NCBI RefSeq assembly: GCF_020921035.1
Contig: NC_063155.1
Coordinates: 15,891,311 to 15,955,310 of the forward strand
Origin: Rhodamnia argentea
Taxonomy: Eukaryota > Streptophyta > Magnoliopsida > Myrtales > Myrtaceae
DNA length: 64,000 nt
Reading direction: 5' to 3'
Shown: positions 1 to 11,505 of the stretch, piece after piece
How positions within the stretch are numbered: position 1 is the first letter of the stretch
Layout: the number at the start of each line of letters is the position of its first letter
The notes under the pieces: model-generated
What the model was told of the DNA's origin: nothing
Database searches by the model: none
What the model saw: only the letters and a program-made list of their open reading frames with translations
Translations under genes and position numbers: made by a program

Positions 1-251
1 GTGCGAACGTGGAAGAAGAGCTAGTCGAGTCGGAGGCCTCAGTCACATACTCCGAGTCAAAGCCCCTTCTCCTCCTCTTCCTCCTCCTCCTCCTCCTCCT
101 CATCTTCCACCTCCTCGTCCTTGTCCTCGAGAAGCGCATCGGGATAACCCTCCAGTTGCGCCGACTGGCAGCGCTGCCACCAGCGTAGCCAAGTTCCATC
201 TCCGCTTATCAAATAGTCACGGATCAACGTTAAGGCAGGATCGGCTGGCAT
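1..251 (-). pseudogene. Unrecognised acidic-tail protein fragment
   Basis: From an ATG at 251 the minus strand encodes 64 residues ending in a long glutamate run made by a GAG triplet tract, then a stop. In the neighbouring frame the sequence beyond the tract stays open to the window edge and is rich in Ser, Thr and Asp, so a slip in the triplet tract may have broken a longer acidic protein. The segment before the tract contains Trp-Leu-Arg-Trp-Trp and is not obviously low complexity. I do not recognise the family. A chance reading frame over a microsatellite is the main alternative. Confidence 0.22.
68..117. repeat. TCC/GGA triplet microsatellite
   Basis: An imperfect run of TCC triplets on the plus strand encodes the Glu run read on the minus strand. 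Confidence 0.8.
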
Positions 252-256
252 TGTTC

Positions 257-562
257 ATGAGCCGGAGGAAGAACCCGCCCCCGAAGTCCCGACTGAGCAT
301 TTGGAGTGGCAGTGGTGGTAGGGACGACGACATTCAGCCATTGGAGGACGGCTTGCCGTTGCAAAGTTCCAGTTATGATTATTATCGGTGCCCGGAGTTG
401 GAGATTTTCGTTCGTCACTCAGATATGATGCGCCAGGCCCATCGGAGTATAGACGGCCGCTACCAGCTTCTTATAATTAGGGCTATAGCTCAGAATTATT
501 CCGTGGAGATTGGTAGTATGGCGGATCACGTCCACGAGAGTTGCGCCATAATGAACCAGTGA
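257..562 (+). CDS. Hypothetical 101-residue ORF
   Basis: An ATG at 257 opens 101 codons, starting Met-Ser-Arg-Arg-Lys and ending at a TGA at 560-562. Composition is protein-like (charged N terminus, Tyr/Asp-rich middle), but no family, splice signal or promoter can be pointed to, and it overlaps a minus-strand ORF. It could be an exon piece of an unrecognised gene. Low confidence. Confidence 0.15.
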   Translation: MSRRKNPPPKSRLSIWSGSGGRDDDIQPLEDGLPLQSSSYDYYRCPELEIFVRHSDMMRQAHRSIDGRYQLLIIRAIAQNYSVEIGSMADHVHESCAIMNQ

Positions 563-1251
563 CATAATATTTTTTTAATTTTTTTCAATTAGTGTAGCTA
601 GGGACTTACGGTTTATTACTTTTGGATTTCGCTTTTTCTAATTTTGTTTTACTTATGTTGGGTCTAAGAAATTTCTTTTTGCTTTACGGTATTAAGGCTT
701 GAAATTGAAGTGTTTGAAACTCTCCGGAAGACTACCAACTCACAATCAATTTTTTTTGGTCAATAATTTAATTGAAAGACCTAAACTTTCAATTCTTTTG
801 GAGTCTGTTTATATTCCGTAGCCCACGTCAGCCGCCACTTAGGAATTCTAACAATGCTTCTTAACGGGAACGTTACGAAGGATAAACATGTCACAATATT
901 ATAAATTTGGGGTTTTGGGTGACACAAAAAATGTTTAAGGTAAATGTGCCGTAATGAGTATGGATCACTAAAAGAATAATGGTCAATTTGGAGCGCATTG
1001 CAGTGGCTACTCCAATGAGCAAGTTTCAGATTTTATATCTAAATTGTGATTGGTTATGAACGAGTGTTCCACCAACATAAGTGTGTCAATGTATCGTAAT
1101 ATCAATTATATGAGATTATGATATAAGAAAAGAAATGAGGATTATTCGATAATTATATTTATTGGCAGGTAGAATTAGCATATCACCACTTAAGAAGACC
1201 GAAAATTAGGATAAGAAAAGTGCTACAATGTATTGTTGCAAGAGAGGGGTA
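563..1251. other. AT-rich stretch, no gene seen
   Basis: AT-rich sequence with many stops in all frames. No splice-bounded exon, RNA gene or clear repeat was recognised. Confidence 0.5.
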
Positions 1252-1259
1252 ACGTGAAT

Positions 1260-1747
1260 GGCCTAAATCTATTATAGTTGTGTCGATTCAATCCTAACAT
1301 CTTTTTTGTTTTGCCAATTTAGTTCCAAACCTTTTGCATATGTGGTAATTCAGTCCATTTGGCTGATCGATGTTGACTTGTGATTGTCGACACCGACGTA
1401 AACTTTTTTAGAATATATTTTTTATGATTTTCTTTCTTTTCTTTTCTCTGATTGTTTTCCCCAACCCAGGGCAAGGGAACGCAGCCCCTTGCCCGGATCT
1501 CGAGGGTTGTGACCCTCGCCAGCCCTAAGAGTTGGGGGAAAAAGCTAAAGGAAAAGAAACGAAATAAGAAAAAATTATAAAAAATTCATAAATTTATTAA
1601 AATATTATTTAAAAAAGTCCACGTCAATATCAATAGTGTTGCGTCAACATTGGCTAGGCAGATGGACTTAATTGATACAAATGTAAAATGCTTATAATTG
1701 AATTGACAAAATTGTAATAGGTCTAGGATTTTCTTGGTAATTTTTCC
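1260..1747. mobile_element. Foldback MITE with 8-bp target duplication
   Basis: A roughly 488-bp element whose ends are imperfect inverted repeats of about 150 bases. The left side reads ...cattatag...gtcgattcaatcc and the right side, reversed, reads ...cctattacaattttgtcaattcaa. The inner arms match again at the paired gatgttgac/gtcaacatt blocks. The centre is GC-rich and no ORF is present. The octamer acgtgaat lies immediately outside both ends (1252-1259 and 1748-1755), which fits an 8-bp target-site duplication. The left end seems to lack about 20 terminal bases compared with the right. An 8-bp duplication suggests hAT-type mobilisation, but the superfamily is an inference. Confidence 0.6.
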
Positions 1748-1755
1748 ACGTGAAT

Positions 1756-2563
1756 ATCACAAGTTAATTTATATAATGTTTGATGTATATTGACCTCAGA
1801 TAAAAAAAAATAAAACATGAAAAATAACATTCCAAATAAGTCCAAAAAGTTTCTAGGACCTTTTTTTGTTCTCTTCATTTCTTGATTTGGCTTCGTACGT
1901 TTTACTTAAATTTTGTCTAACCTATATATTTTCTCAGCAAGTTTAACCCTTTCAATTTCGAGTATGTTGCCGGTCTGTTTAGACAAACGAAAAGCAAAAG
2001 GTAAGTTTTTCCGCATTCCCACTAATTTAAAATATTAATTTTTAAAAAATTTCATGTGGATTTACATGTCGACATTTATCGGTTGCGAAATTTTTAGTTG
2101 CTAAAATAAAATAAAGAAAATGATATGTGTATGCCGCAATATGTAAAATACAAAAATTACTTCAGACCGTTCCTACTCAGAATCTTCATAATTTACGTAG
2201 TAACGCAAGTTATCTAACATCTTAATTCTTTCTCTATTGTTATTGTTTGTGACCTTCAGCTGACTTTACCAAAATTGATATGATTGTTTAAAGTAAAGAG
2301 GATCTCCTCTTACATTACTTTCTTTTTCCAGCAGACAGCATTTTATGTTTGACAAAATGCCTGACTGGTGCAAAAGGATTGAAATTTTAAATTGATTCTT
2401 GCTTCTTAGGTAGTGGGTACCTCCAAATGGAGAAGGAAAGCCGATAGATGATGTGCATGTGATCCTTTTTTTTTCCATGGAAGTGTGTTGCCTCAGAAAA
2501 AATTTCTCTGTAGAAATGATTGTCTCCAGAGAGTAATTGGGGAAGCGTTGTAGTCTAGTTCTT
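1756..2563. other. Intergenic AT-rich DNA with a small TIR-exon echo
   Basis: No gene is seen. Near 1985-2015 an acgaaaagc...gtaagtttttccgc string closely resembles the end of the TIR exon and its splice donor at 3990-4010. This part may be a remnant of another TNL 5' end. Confidence 0.35.
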
Positions 2564-3110
2564 GCGAAATGGTATTGTCTCGACTCATAATTGAATTGTG
2601 CAAGAAAACCATGGCCCCGTGCTACTGGGAGTGAGATCCAATATTTCTTGGAGTGTAAATGGGAAACGGAGGTTTAAATTTCTTTATCCTTTCTCATTTT
2701 CTTCTTCGGAAGAATAATGAAATGCATTCGAATTTTTGGAAAAGAGGCAACTTTAAGCCTACACACGATGACAACTTACACTCCTTCTGGACCAATTGTG
2801 AGAGTGATAGGGTTGGTGATATTGCTATGGACTGTATTTTTCTCGGAGCTTGCTCTCTGTTCATAAATTTTGACCCTGAAACAAGTATGATTTTGCCTGC
2901 TTAGTTTGATGTGGATGTTGGACTAGGATGCTAGACCTTGTTCTCTGTTGGACTAATTGTGTATTATGTCATTTGAATTGGGTTATTGTTTATCTCGTTT
3001 GTTTGTCCAATTCAAATTTTTTCATGTCACTTTACTAGTAGAAGACAAGTCCATATGTTCGCCATATAAAGTTGTTGTAAATGACATAAAGCCTCTGCAG
3101 CCTTGTAAGA
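2564..3110 (+). repeat. Upstream part of the left arm of a TNL inverted duplication
   Basis: This stretch matches the reverse complement of about 15420-15943. Examples are the blocks around gaaatggtattgtct and gagtgagatccaatattt here and their complements near 15930 and 15860. It lies upstream of the TNL relic, so the inverted duplication reaches beyond the LRRs. Small ORFs here are not conserved between the copies in one frame. Confidence 0.7.
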
Positions 3111-3560
3111 ACAATTCTAGTGAGCCAAAACCAAACCCTAAAATGTCTTGAATTTAAAACATTTTCTAGTTGTGACTCTCAGATCTGGCCTCTATATGTC
3201 TTTGTTCGCTGGTGACACCCTTCGAGCTTCCTCTCTCAAGTCTCACTTCGGTCGATGCTCATCTCGCCTCTCTCTCGATCTAGCGGTTGTGGCATCGCCT
3301 TTGTGTGTTGCCCTTCAATCAGCCCACTCAGTACTCTCTCATTATGTTGGTTGTCTTTGATTAGTTGGTCGAATGCCATCGGTGCCGAATGTCGAATGCC
3401 ATCATTGCCGGATGATGGCTGTGAGTTGTGACTAACCATTTCACCACAATTTTTTTTTAAACTTCCCTCAATGAAACTCTTTGGTAATTTTCATCCAGCT
3501 TGATTCTATCTCAAGTCTCCATTTTCACATGTGATTTTGATGAGCCATTGACACTTTGGG

Positions 3561-5555
3561 AATGGAGTTTGAGGTGTTACTAAGTTTCGGGGGACCGGAT
3601 ACTCGGGACCACTTTACCGGTTGCCTCTAGACCGAAATGGCGGAGAAAGGAATCTACGTCTTCAAAGATCTGCTCGTTGGTCAGAAAAATGGTGGAAACC
3701 TTTTGTTAGCTCTTGACATCACTCAAATCTATTTCCATGTCTTCTCTAAAGGCTTCACTTCCAGTCCGTCATGTCTCCATGAGGTTGCGCATATGGTAGA
3801 TTGCACGTAGAAGTCGGATGGGAAGAAGGAGATCCTTCCCGTTTTCTTCGATGTGGAGCCGGATGATGTCAAAACCAAACTATATAGAGATACCCTGTCT
3901 ATACATGAGGAGAAGTATGGCTCCAGTAAGGAGAAGCGCTGGTAAACCGCTCTAGTTGAGGTTTCAACTTGAGTATCTTGGAAGCTGGAACGAAAAGGGT
4001 AAGTTTTTCCGCGACCTGTTCTACGTTATTAATTTTAATATAATCTGCGAGAACTCTGCGTGTTGGATATGGTAAGTTCCAACTAGGGCTCCTAATTTCC
4101 ATAATTTCCTCTTAATCACTGTTTAAACCCAGTAAATGAGAAAATGGGCAACAATTATTTTTTAAACCTAATTATAGAGAATCTGGACAACGACAACAAC
4201 TAATTCTAGGCCTTTTATTATGATTTAGATTACTTTCATTGCAACTTGAGATTGTTATGTTTAAAATGGAATCAGATTTGTTATATGAAAAGCTATCATC
4301 TTTTGTAATTCGGCCTTCATAAATTTAGTTTATGCTATTTAAATCTCGTATGCTTGAAAGTTAGGAATAGTACGCTGCCCTCATTCTCTCATTCTAAATT
4401 CCTGCACCATCGCGGTCTAGCAGGAATGGGGAGTTTATGAAATCGATTGTTCGGGAAGTTCTTCTTAAGGTGAAGGGGAAGAACATACTTTTTCCCGATT
4501 ATCCAGTTGAAATGGATGATAAAGAATGTATAGAGGGATTGTTGGATGTTGACTCGGATGATCATGTACTTTTCGTTATAATCCATGGGAAGGGCGATAT
4601 TGGTAAATCAACTCTTACTAGCATTATCTTCAATCATTCAGATTTGAATTCAACTAAAGTAGTTTCCTTGAAGATGTCTAATTGGATGCCTTCTAGACAT
4701 GCAAAAGAAACTACTATCTAAAACACTAGGCTCAACCTCTACTCAAGAAATCTCTGACACCAACAATGGGATCGACCGCATAAAAAGATGACTTGGCAAA
4801 AAGAAAGTTCTAATTGTTCTAAATAACTTGGACGAAAAGAAGCAACTCAAGAAACTTGTAGGGAGATGTGATTGGTTTGGTTCCAGAAGTAGGATCATTG
4901 TCACGGTTAGGAACACAAGGACAATATTAGATGAGGACAATCAACGAGCAATTGCTTGGCCTACCTAGTAATGGAGATGCCATTGGGTTGAGCCATTTAG
5001 CATGCATGTCTTTAGAAGCAATGCTCCTCCAGTGATTGCTACAATTTCTCGGAACAAGTCGTTTCAAGCATAGAGAGGCTTCCTTTGACTTTGGAAATCG
5101 TGAGTTCTCTTTGTGCCCGCAGTGGTAGATCTAAGTGGAATGAGACATTGAGGGACTTAAAGCAAGTCCCGTGCAGAGAAGTCCTAGAAACATTGATGAC
5201 AAGTTTGAACCAATTGAACTGTAGACAAAAATTCTATTCCTACAGATAGCATGTTATTGTATAGGGCAAGATAAGTCAAATACGTATTACATGTAGGATG
5301 ATTACGGATATTCTCCACGCAGTGCGATTCATGTTCTTCTCCTCATGTCGCTAATAAAGATCGATTAGTACATTTCTAGATGCATGATGAACCTCGAAAT
5401 CTAGGATGGTACATTATCAAGGAAGAGAATTTTAAAGATGCTGGAAAGCGTGCTTGAGCGTGGATTAATGATAATACTTTAGACATATTTAGGAGCATCG
5501 AGGTAAAAGTTATCAAGAGTAGAAGATACAATCAATCGAGCAAAATATTTCCTAA
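3561..5555 (+). pseudogene. TIR-NB-ARC part of a TNL resistance gene (broken)
   Basis: Exon 1 (about 3561-3998) encodes a TIR domain starting EFEVLLSFRGPDTRDHFTG, the usual TIR opening, then EILPVFFDVEPDDV. It carries several in-frame stops and ends at a splice donor GTAAGT. Exon 2 starts after tctagcag at about 4424 and encodes the NB-ARC region, with a P-loop read as GKGDIGKST where a working protein has GMGGIGKTT. Further along are a kinase-2-like VLIVLNNLDE, an RNBS-B-like SRSRIIVTVRNTR and a degenerate GLPL-region sequence, in shifting frames. The known role of the family is intracellular pathogen recognition with TIR NADase signalling. Stops, frameshifts and the CACTA insertion downstream make this copy non-functional. 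Confidence 0.85.
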
Positions 5556-5879
5556 TGTGATTTAAAATTGAGAATATCAAGGTTGATGACCTGCTTTGTT
5601 TTCTAATTTATTAAAGCACCATTCGGTTAGTTGAAATTTTTTTGTTTCGTGCTTCAGTGAGAATGAATTATGAGTTTTTTGTTCCCTTGAAAATTTGTTT
5701 AAAGACGGAAAATTCGACATTTATGAACGTTTTAGACTTGCTTCATTTTGTCTTATTTTCAAATTGGTAAGGGGAAACAGGTGCTTGTTTTGTTACAACA
5801 TGCATTTGATTTATTTAGTTTTTGGTTGAAGAACTACTCACATTATAGACTAGTTCCTTCACTTACACTACAAAAAAAC

Positions 5880-6640
5880 AATGTTTTAGCCACGAAATTT
5901 TGGCAAAATTCGTCGCTAATGGATTTTGCGACGAATTTTGCCACAAAAAAAAATTCGTGGCTAATACGGCATCGCAAAAATTAGCGACGAAAAAATGAAA
6001 TTTCGTCGCTAATTTGCGACTAAATTTGCAACGAATGTTGTTCGTCACCAATTTGTGACGAAATCCTATCATCACCGATTTACGATGACATTTGCGACGA
6101 ATTTACTTCATCGCAAATTTGTGACGAAATTAAGTTTTTCGTCCCTAATTAGCGACGAACTTTGCGACGAATAAATAATTCATCGCCAATTCGTTGTGGC
6201 AATTTAGCGACGAAAAATTAAAGTTCGTTGCAAATTTGCGACAAAATTTGCAACGAACTTTATTCATTGCAAATTAGTGACGAAAAGTATTCGTCACTAA
6301 TTTGAATTTGCGACGAATCAAGTTCGTCGCAAATTTCGTCGATAATTTAATTTGCAATGAATGTGTTCGTCGCTAATTTGCAACGAATTTTTCTATGTCA
6401 AATTAGCGACGAAAAACTTGTGACGAATTTATAAATAATTTAGCAACGAATTTTGCTACAAATGTTATTCAGTGATGAAGTTTTATTAATTATTTAGCGA
6501 TGACTTTTGCGACGAATATTGTATTAAACGACGAGATTTTGTTTTTGTCATACATTTTTAGCGACGAATTTTGCAACGAATATTGTTCAGCGACAACTTT
6601 TGGCGACGAGTTTTGCGATAAGATTGCACACAACAAAGAT
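5880..6640. repeat. Left subterminal repeat array of the CACTA element
   Basis: About 760 bp packed with both orientations of a core near TTCGTCGCAAATTTGCGACGAA and its TTAGCGACGAA variants. In En/Spm-type elements, subterminal arrays bind the element's own transposition protein. Copies here are degenerate (for example gcaacgaa and gtgacgaa). Confidence 0.88.
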
Positions 6641-6959
6641 ATTAAAGAATATTCAAAACGTGGGCGGTTGCGCCATAGCTAGGAGAATCTTTTATATACG
6701 ATCAAGTGAACAAGAGGTCAAATATGCACACTCCAACAATCCAAAAGGCATCCAATGAAAAATGAAATACTAGTAAATATGAGAGGACAAATATGCACCC
6801 TGTTTCAAAAATATATACTAGTAAATACCATGTCAAATGAAAAATGAAATCAAAAGAGACGAACCCCCTATAAAAAACACAAACCAATGACTAGCATAAG
6901 AAGTTCAATATGAGAAGCAAAAGTACCTACTGAGCAAAACTAATGACTAGCATCGGGAC
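6641..6959. other. CACTA core, no exon recognised
   Basis: Contains near-duplicate 20-30-base strings (caaatatgcac and aaatgaaaaatgaaat each occur twice between 6718 and 6850), probably intron sequence of the captured minus-strand gene. Confidence 0.4.
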
Positions 6960-7195
6960 CTTAGAATTGGTATTAAAACTGTCGAAACCTCCTCTATTTG
7001 ATCCTGCAGGATTTGTTTGATAGGTAGGAATTGGAGTCATTGAGGGGACGCTACTAGAAGAGGTTGGGATTGGTCCACTCCCAGGAACTGTAGGAAGGAC
7101 GTTGAATGCAGGAGGCCTTGGCATGCCATTCAGTTGATGGATAGAGGGAGCACCAGGCGGTGGAACCATTGAAGGCATCGTTGAAGGATTATAGC
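6960..7195 (-). pseudogene. Captured exon encoding a Pro/Ser-rich segment
   Basis: On the minus strand an acceptor (cttttggcag) precedes an open exon of about 79 codons with GYNPSTMPSM near the start, then VPPPGAP, HQLNGMPRPP and GSNRGGFDSFN. A donor-like AAG/gtcccg falls at 6960; a second possible donor lies about 35 bases further on, so the 3' border is uncertain. The frame is clean, with composition typical of low-complexity regions of plant RNA-binding or splicing proteins, but I cannot name the gene. It lies within the CACTA core, antisense to the TNL, and is best read as host sequence carried by the transposon. Confidence 0.5.
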
Positions 7196-7462
7196 CTGCC
7201 AAAAGAAGAAAAAAACTATAAAATAAAATTCATGTTTCTCCATTTATAGCCATTTTATACATGGGCGAGAAAGAGACATATATGAGTAGATGTAGATGAC
7301 ACAAGCTTACCAAAATGATATCAAACTATTGATGAGAACATATATGGAACTGCTTGCTTGTCAAAAGATCTCCCACATCCAATGCAATGAGTCAAAGCAT
7401 TATAATAAAATGGTGTGGCATGGAAAACTAAAAAAAGAAAAACAAACTATAAGTCAAGCACA

Positions 7463-7578
7463 TATAAGAATCATGGGTGCAAATAAGATAAATAGAGCAT
7501 GTACTTATAATAAGGACTAATATAAGAATCAGGGGTGCAAATAAGATAAATAGAGCATGTACTTATAATAAGGACTAA
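7463..7578. repeat. 58-bp tandem duplication inside the CACTA core
   Basis: Two copies of a 58-base unit (7463-7520 and 7521-7578) beginning tataagaatc, differing at only one or two positions. It is young, non-coding and lies between the captured exons. Confidence 0.9.
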
Positions 7579-8359
7579 TGAGTATCCATAACACAATGTT
7601 TTTAAATCCACTTAGATGAGTCAAATTGGTTTTGGAAAAAAAAACATTAATCAAGAATAATATGATGTCGTTTGCCATGTAATGATTATAATTGACTTGT
7701 ATGTTAATCAATCGTCCTCCTTGCCTCTTAGGAACTGAGTATTAATTTACATGTTTACGTAAAATAAAAACAATGAACCTCTATAAGATGGGTATTATTA
7801 TGAGTATTTCATTCCTTGGCAACAGCTGGATCTTAATCCTAATTCAGCTCCTCCACCTACTTGACCAACTGAGCAATTTTCAAGGGAAATGGCACATGAA
7901 AACCTGTTACTTGTGTCCTATCCTTTTGCTTGTAACAGACAAGGAGGGCCACAATTGGGTAGTCATGAAGTTTAAAGAGAGAAATCTACTAAGGCTTGCT
8001 GTCAAACCCCGCCGCCACTAAATTAATGATACTCGTAACCTCAACAGAATTATATCTCAGCATCTGACTTCCACACATACAAAAATCACCTATCACATTT
8101 GTAGTATGTTGACTGTTTGTTTGACCTTTTATTGAACCCCTAATACTGATCAAGGATTAATACCAAACATTTACCGTCGCATAAAGGTAAGAACTCGTAA
8201 TTGGATATGATGACCAGAAGTGCCTCGGCAATTCTTGTATGGACGGCCAATGCTGTCATAAAAAATAGTTGCAATGACAACTAAGAGAATATGACCAAAT
8301 TTGCATCAGGAGACATCGAAATCAAATTGCCTTTAACAAGAGCAGTAGAGACAATGTAC
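7579..8359. other. CACTA core, intron-like sequence
   Basis: AT-rich sequence between two captured exons. A possible further minus-strand exon (about 8178-8255, after an acceptor tatgacag) has a GT donor and an open frame, but I cannot recognise its product. Confidence 0.35.
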
Positions 8360-8446
8360 CTGATTCACAACAAAGTCCTTCAACATATTTAAGAAGTCTG
8401 CATGCCTTTCCTTATGCAGTCGTTCAAGTTCAGTCCAGTTATTTTC
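8360..8446 (-). pseudogene. Captured sorting-nexin exon (SNX1/2-type, Vps5/BAR C-terminal helix)
   Basis: This minus-strand exon is exactly 87 bp (29 codons), bounded by an acceptor (attattgcag) and a donor (CAG/gtacat), both canonical. The peptide runs ENNWTELERLHKERHADF and then LNMLKDFVVNQ. That matches the last helix of plant sorting nexin 1/2 proteins, where an ERLxxERxxDFLNMLKxFVVNQ pattern is typical. Sorting nexins bind phosphoinositides through a PX domain and bend endosomal membranes through the Vps5/BAR region, as retromer partners. PX domain, earlier BAR exons and the usual final exon were not found, so it is a fragment, not a gene. Identification rests on motif memory. Confidence 0.72.
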
Positions 8447-10083
8447 CTGCAATAATACTGCCTCAGTTAAAGGTGACAATGCTAAAAACTGAAAATATAC
8501 TAGTGGCCCTGCCTTCAAGAAAATATCAAAAACAAATCCGCATATTTTAAATTCAACCTCCCTCTACGCAAATAAGTTTCTTAGGAGGTACTAAAGATAC
8601 CCTAACAGTTAACAGAAGCTTGAAACTCAGAAACAAAACCAGAAAATTCAGCAGCCCTTGCGCTTGTTAAAGTGCCCATCTCTTGGAATCAATTAGTGGA
8701 GACTCAATACGATCACACGAAGACGAGTGACTAATGATGCACATGTATTCGGGGTAATTCATTCACCTGAGAACCTGAAGAGCATGCTCTTTTTCCTAAC
8801 CAGAATTTTCGTGAAAATAAACACAATAACAAAGAAGAATAAGAAATGAAATGAGGCTAGAGTGCACAGATTCTCAAGGCAAATGTGAAAAAAGAGAACT
8901 TTGTAAGCCATCTCGATCAGAAGGACACATAAGGAGCAATGTCATGACAATTGCCTGCATTCTCCTGACTTCACTAGAGTAATGGAACATTTTGCATCTA
9001 GAATTATTTCTCGTATATAATCTTGGAGATCATCAAGCCAGTGGTAGAATTATTGAACAATTTTTTTAAAAAAAAAGCAAAGTTCAACTACAAGAGACAT
9101 ACTAGGTTAAAGAGCTCTTGACACACAAATTAGAAGCACAAGGCTTGTTCCAGTGTTAGAAAGGTTAGAGACTGGCTGGTTAACCAGTTACAAAATGCAA
9201 ATTATAAGATTTTTCTAATTCCAAATTTAACCAAACACTTGGTCAACCTAAATGTCAAGTACTCTCAATCACAGCATTTTTCTATGTGTACAATGAAAAA
9301 GAGTTATTGAGGGCTTGTGATTCCACTGAACAACCTAATTTTCATAATCATTTAGAAATGCCCATGTCCATATAGACATCTTCTTTCGTTTGTATTTTCG
9401 TTAAGAAGATATATATACAACCTACCAGAATAGAGAGCAAGTTTTGTTGATCAAAATAACCAGCAAGGGAAAAACAAAATATTGCATTGAAGACCAGCCA
9501 TGTTTGATTTCAATTGAACATCTGATTTCAATGGTTCTTTTTGCACTTTCTACAATAGATAGAACAATAAGCAAATACCTGCGTACTAGTATGTATGTAT
9601 TGAAAAGAGAACATCACCCCACAACAGGATAAAAACGTAGAGCTTTAGGGATAATGAACAAAGAAAGAAGTTACTGAAGTCTGATGAATACAACAGAAAC
9701 AACATGAAATAGTGATGAATTCCAATAACAAATAAAGTAAGCCTTTTTATCAGCACAACAGCCAGAACAAGAACAGATGATTATCCACATATATTTCATG
9801 AAAAAAAAGAACAATTTCCAAATTTGTTTCAATTGAAACAAAGCATAAGCATGAGGGATCAATAGCACGAACGTCTTAGCTGCACTCATGAGCTCAGTGA
9901 CCAAGTATAAGCAATCCGACCTGACATTACGAAAATCACCTAAATGGGTACGTGAGGCATGGATTCCACAATGACGAATTGACTCGAGGCTCAAAATCAA
10001 CCGCACCCACATACATTTCAACAACCCAATTCGACCTTCGGACACATTGAACGAACGAAATGCGACCCCGAGAGAGATGGGAC
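8447..10083. other. CACTA core, intron-like DNA
   Basis: AT-rich sequence with no recognisable exon. Short ORFs here lack splice borders or family motifs. Probably introns of the captured minus-strand sequence. Confidence 0.4.
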
Positions 10084-10149
10084 CTTGGAGAGAGAAACGG
10101 CGAGAGAGGCGGCCTTCTTGGCAGTGGCGAGCTCCTTATCGTCCGACAT
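10084..10149 (-). pseudogene. Captured first exon, product unknown
   Basis: A minus-strand ATG at 10149 opens 22 codons beginning MSDDKELATAKKAASLAVSL and ends with AAG/gtcccatctc, a good donor. The upstream sequence (10150-10325) is GC-rich with pyrimidine runs, like a plant 5' UTR, so this looks like a gene start carried into the CACTA. It could belong with the exons at 8360 and 6960 as one captured gene, or come from another locus. The family is not recognised. Confidence 0.4.
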
Positions 10150-10334
10150 GGAGGCGGAGGAGACGACCAAAGCCCGAGAGGCAAAGGAGGAGGGAAGAGA
10201 GTTGAGGCTACTGACCGCCTGAAGCCATCCACCAATTCTCCACGGCTGTTTTGGCAAAGGGAGTTGAGGCGCGGGGCCAATTGGTTGGGGATGGAGAGGG
10301 AAAAGGAAAAGAAAGAACGCGGCATAGATTAGGT

Positions 10335-11505
10335 CAAAATTAGCAACGAACCTTTATTTGTGGCCATTTATTGTCACAATTAGCGACGACAAATTTTGCG
10401 ACGAATAGACTCCGTTGCTAATTAGCAACGACTATTACTTTCGTCGCTAATTTGCTAAATTCTTTGCAACAAATTTGCGACGAAATTTGGTTTTCGTCGC
10501 TAAATGCTCAATAGAGTTAGCGACGAAAAACACTGTTCGTCGCTAATTGTTATTATTATTTTATTTATATCATATTAGCAACAAATAATACGTTTCGTCG
10601 CTAAATTATATTAGCGACGAAAACTAGGATTCGTCGCTATATAGTGCTAATTTTGCGACAAACGACAATTTTCGTCGCTAACTTTTAAAAAAAGAATTTG
10701 CGACGCAAAACGTGGTTCATGGCTAATTAGTGATGAACAAGGTTTTCGTCGCTAAATGCTTAGCAACAAATTTGCGACAAAGTTTGGTTTTTGTCGCTAA
10801 TTGCTTAATAGGAGGTTAGCAACGAAAAACATTGTTCGTCGCCAATTATTTTTTTATTTTTATTTTTATTTTTATTTTTATTTTTATTTTTATCGTATTA
10901 ACGACGAATAATACACTTCGTTGCTAAATTAGCCACGAAATTTTTTATTCGTAGTTAATTTTAATTTTTTTCTTTGTTATTTTTATTCATAATGCTAATT
11001 TCGTGACGAAAATAACAGTGTGTCGCTAATTAGTGACGAATGTTGATTTTCGTCGCTAAATTTTAAGAAAAGAATTTGCGATGAAAAAGGACGTTCGTGG
11101 CTAATTAGCGATGAAACGTGGCCTTTCGTCGCTAATTAGCTACGAATCCTATTTTCGTAGCAAAGGATATAGCAACAAATAATATTTTCATGGCCATTTT
11201 CGTCGCTAATGTGCGACGAAAGTTTTTTTGTGGCCATTTTCGTGGCAAATTAGCGACGAAATCTTTTTCGTAGCTATTTTCGTTGCAAATTAGCTACGAA
11301 AACTATTTTGTGGCCATTTTCGTCACAAATTAGTGACGAAATTTTTTTCCGTCGCTATATTCGTAGCTAATTAGCGACGAAATGTTTCATCACTAATTTT
11401 GTCACAAATAGCGACGAATCTTACTTTTGTCACTATTTTCATCGGAAATTAGCAACGAATTTTTTTCGTCGCAAATTTTTCGTGGCTAAATCCTTTTTTT
11501 TTTTT
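10335..11505. repeat. Right subterminal repeat array of the CACTA element
   Basis: About 1.17 kb of TTCGTCGCTAATTAGCGACGAA-type palindromes and half-sites, longer than the left array. Variants with cgtggct and cgtagc occur toward the end, similar to the gccacgaa form near the left terminus. Confidence 0.88.
10850..10893. repeat. TTTTTA hexanucleotide tract
   Basis: About seven units of TTTTTA lie between two CGACGAA-type sites of the right subterminal array. Confidence 0.85.

Noticed and set aside
5880..6640. CGACGAA arrays as satellite or centromeric DNA
   Set aside because: They occur only inside the two CACTA ends and stop at the element borders, so they are subterminal repeats.
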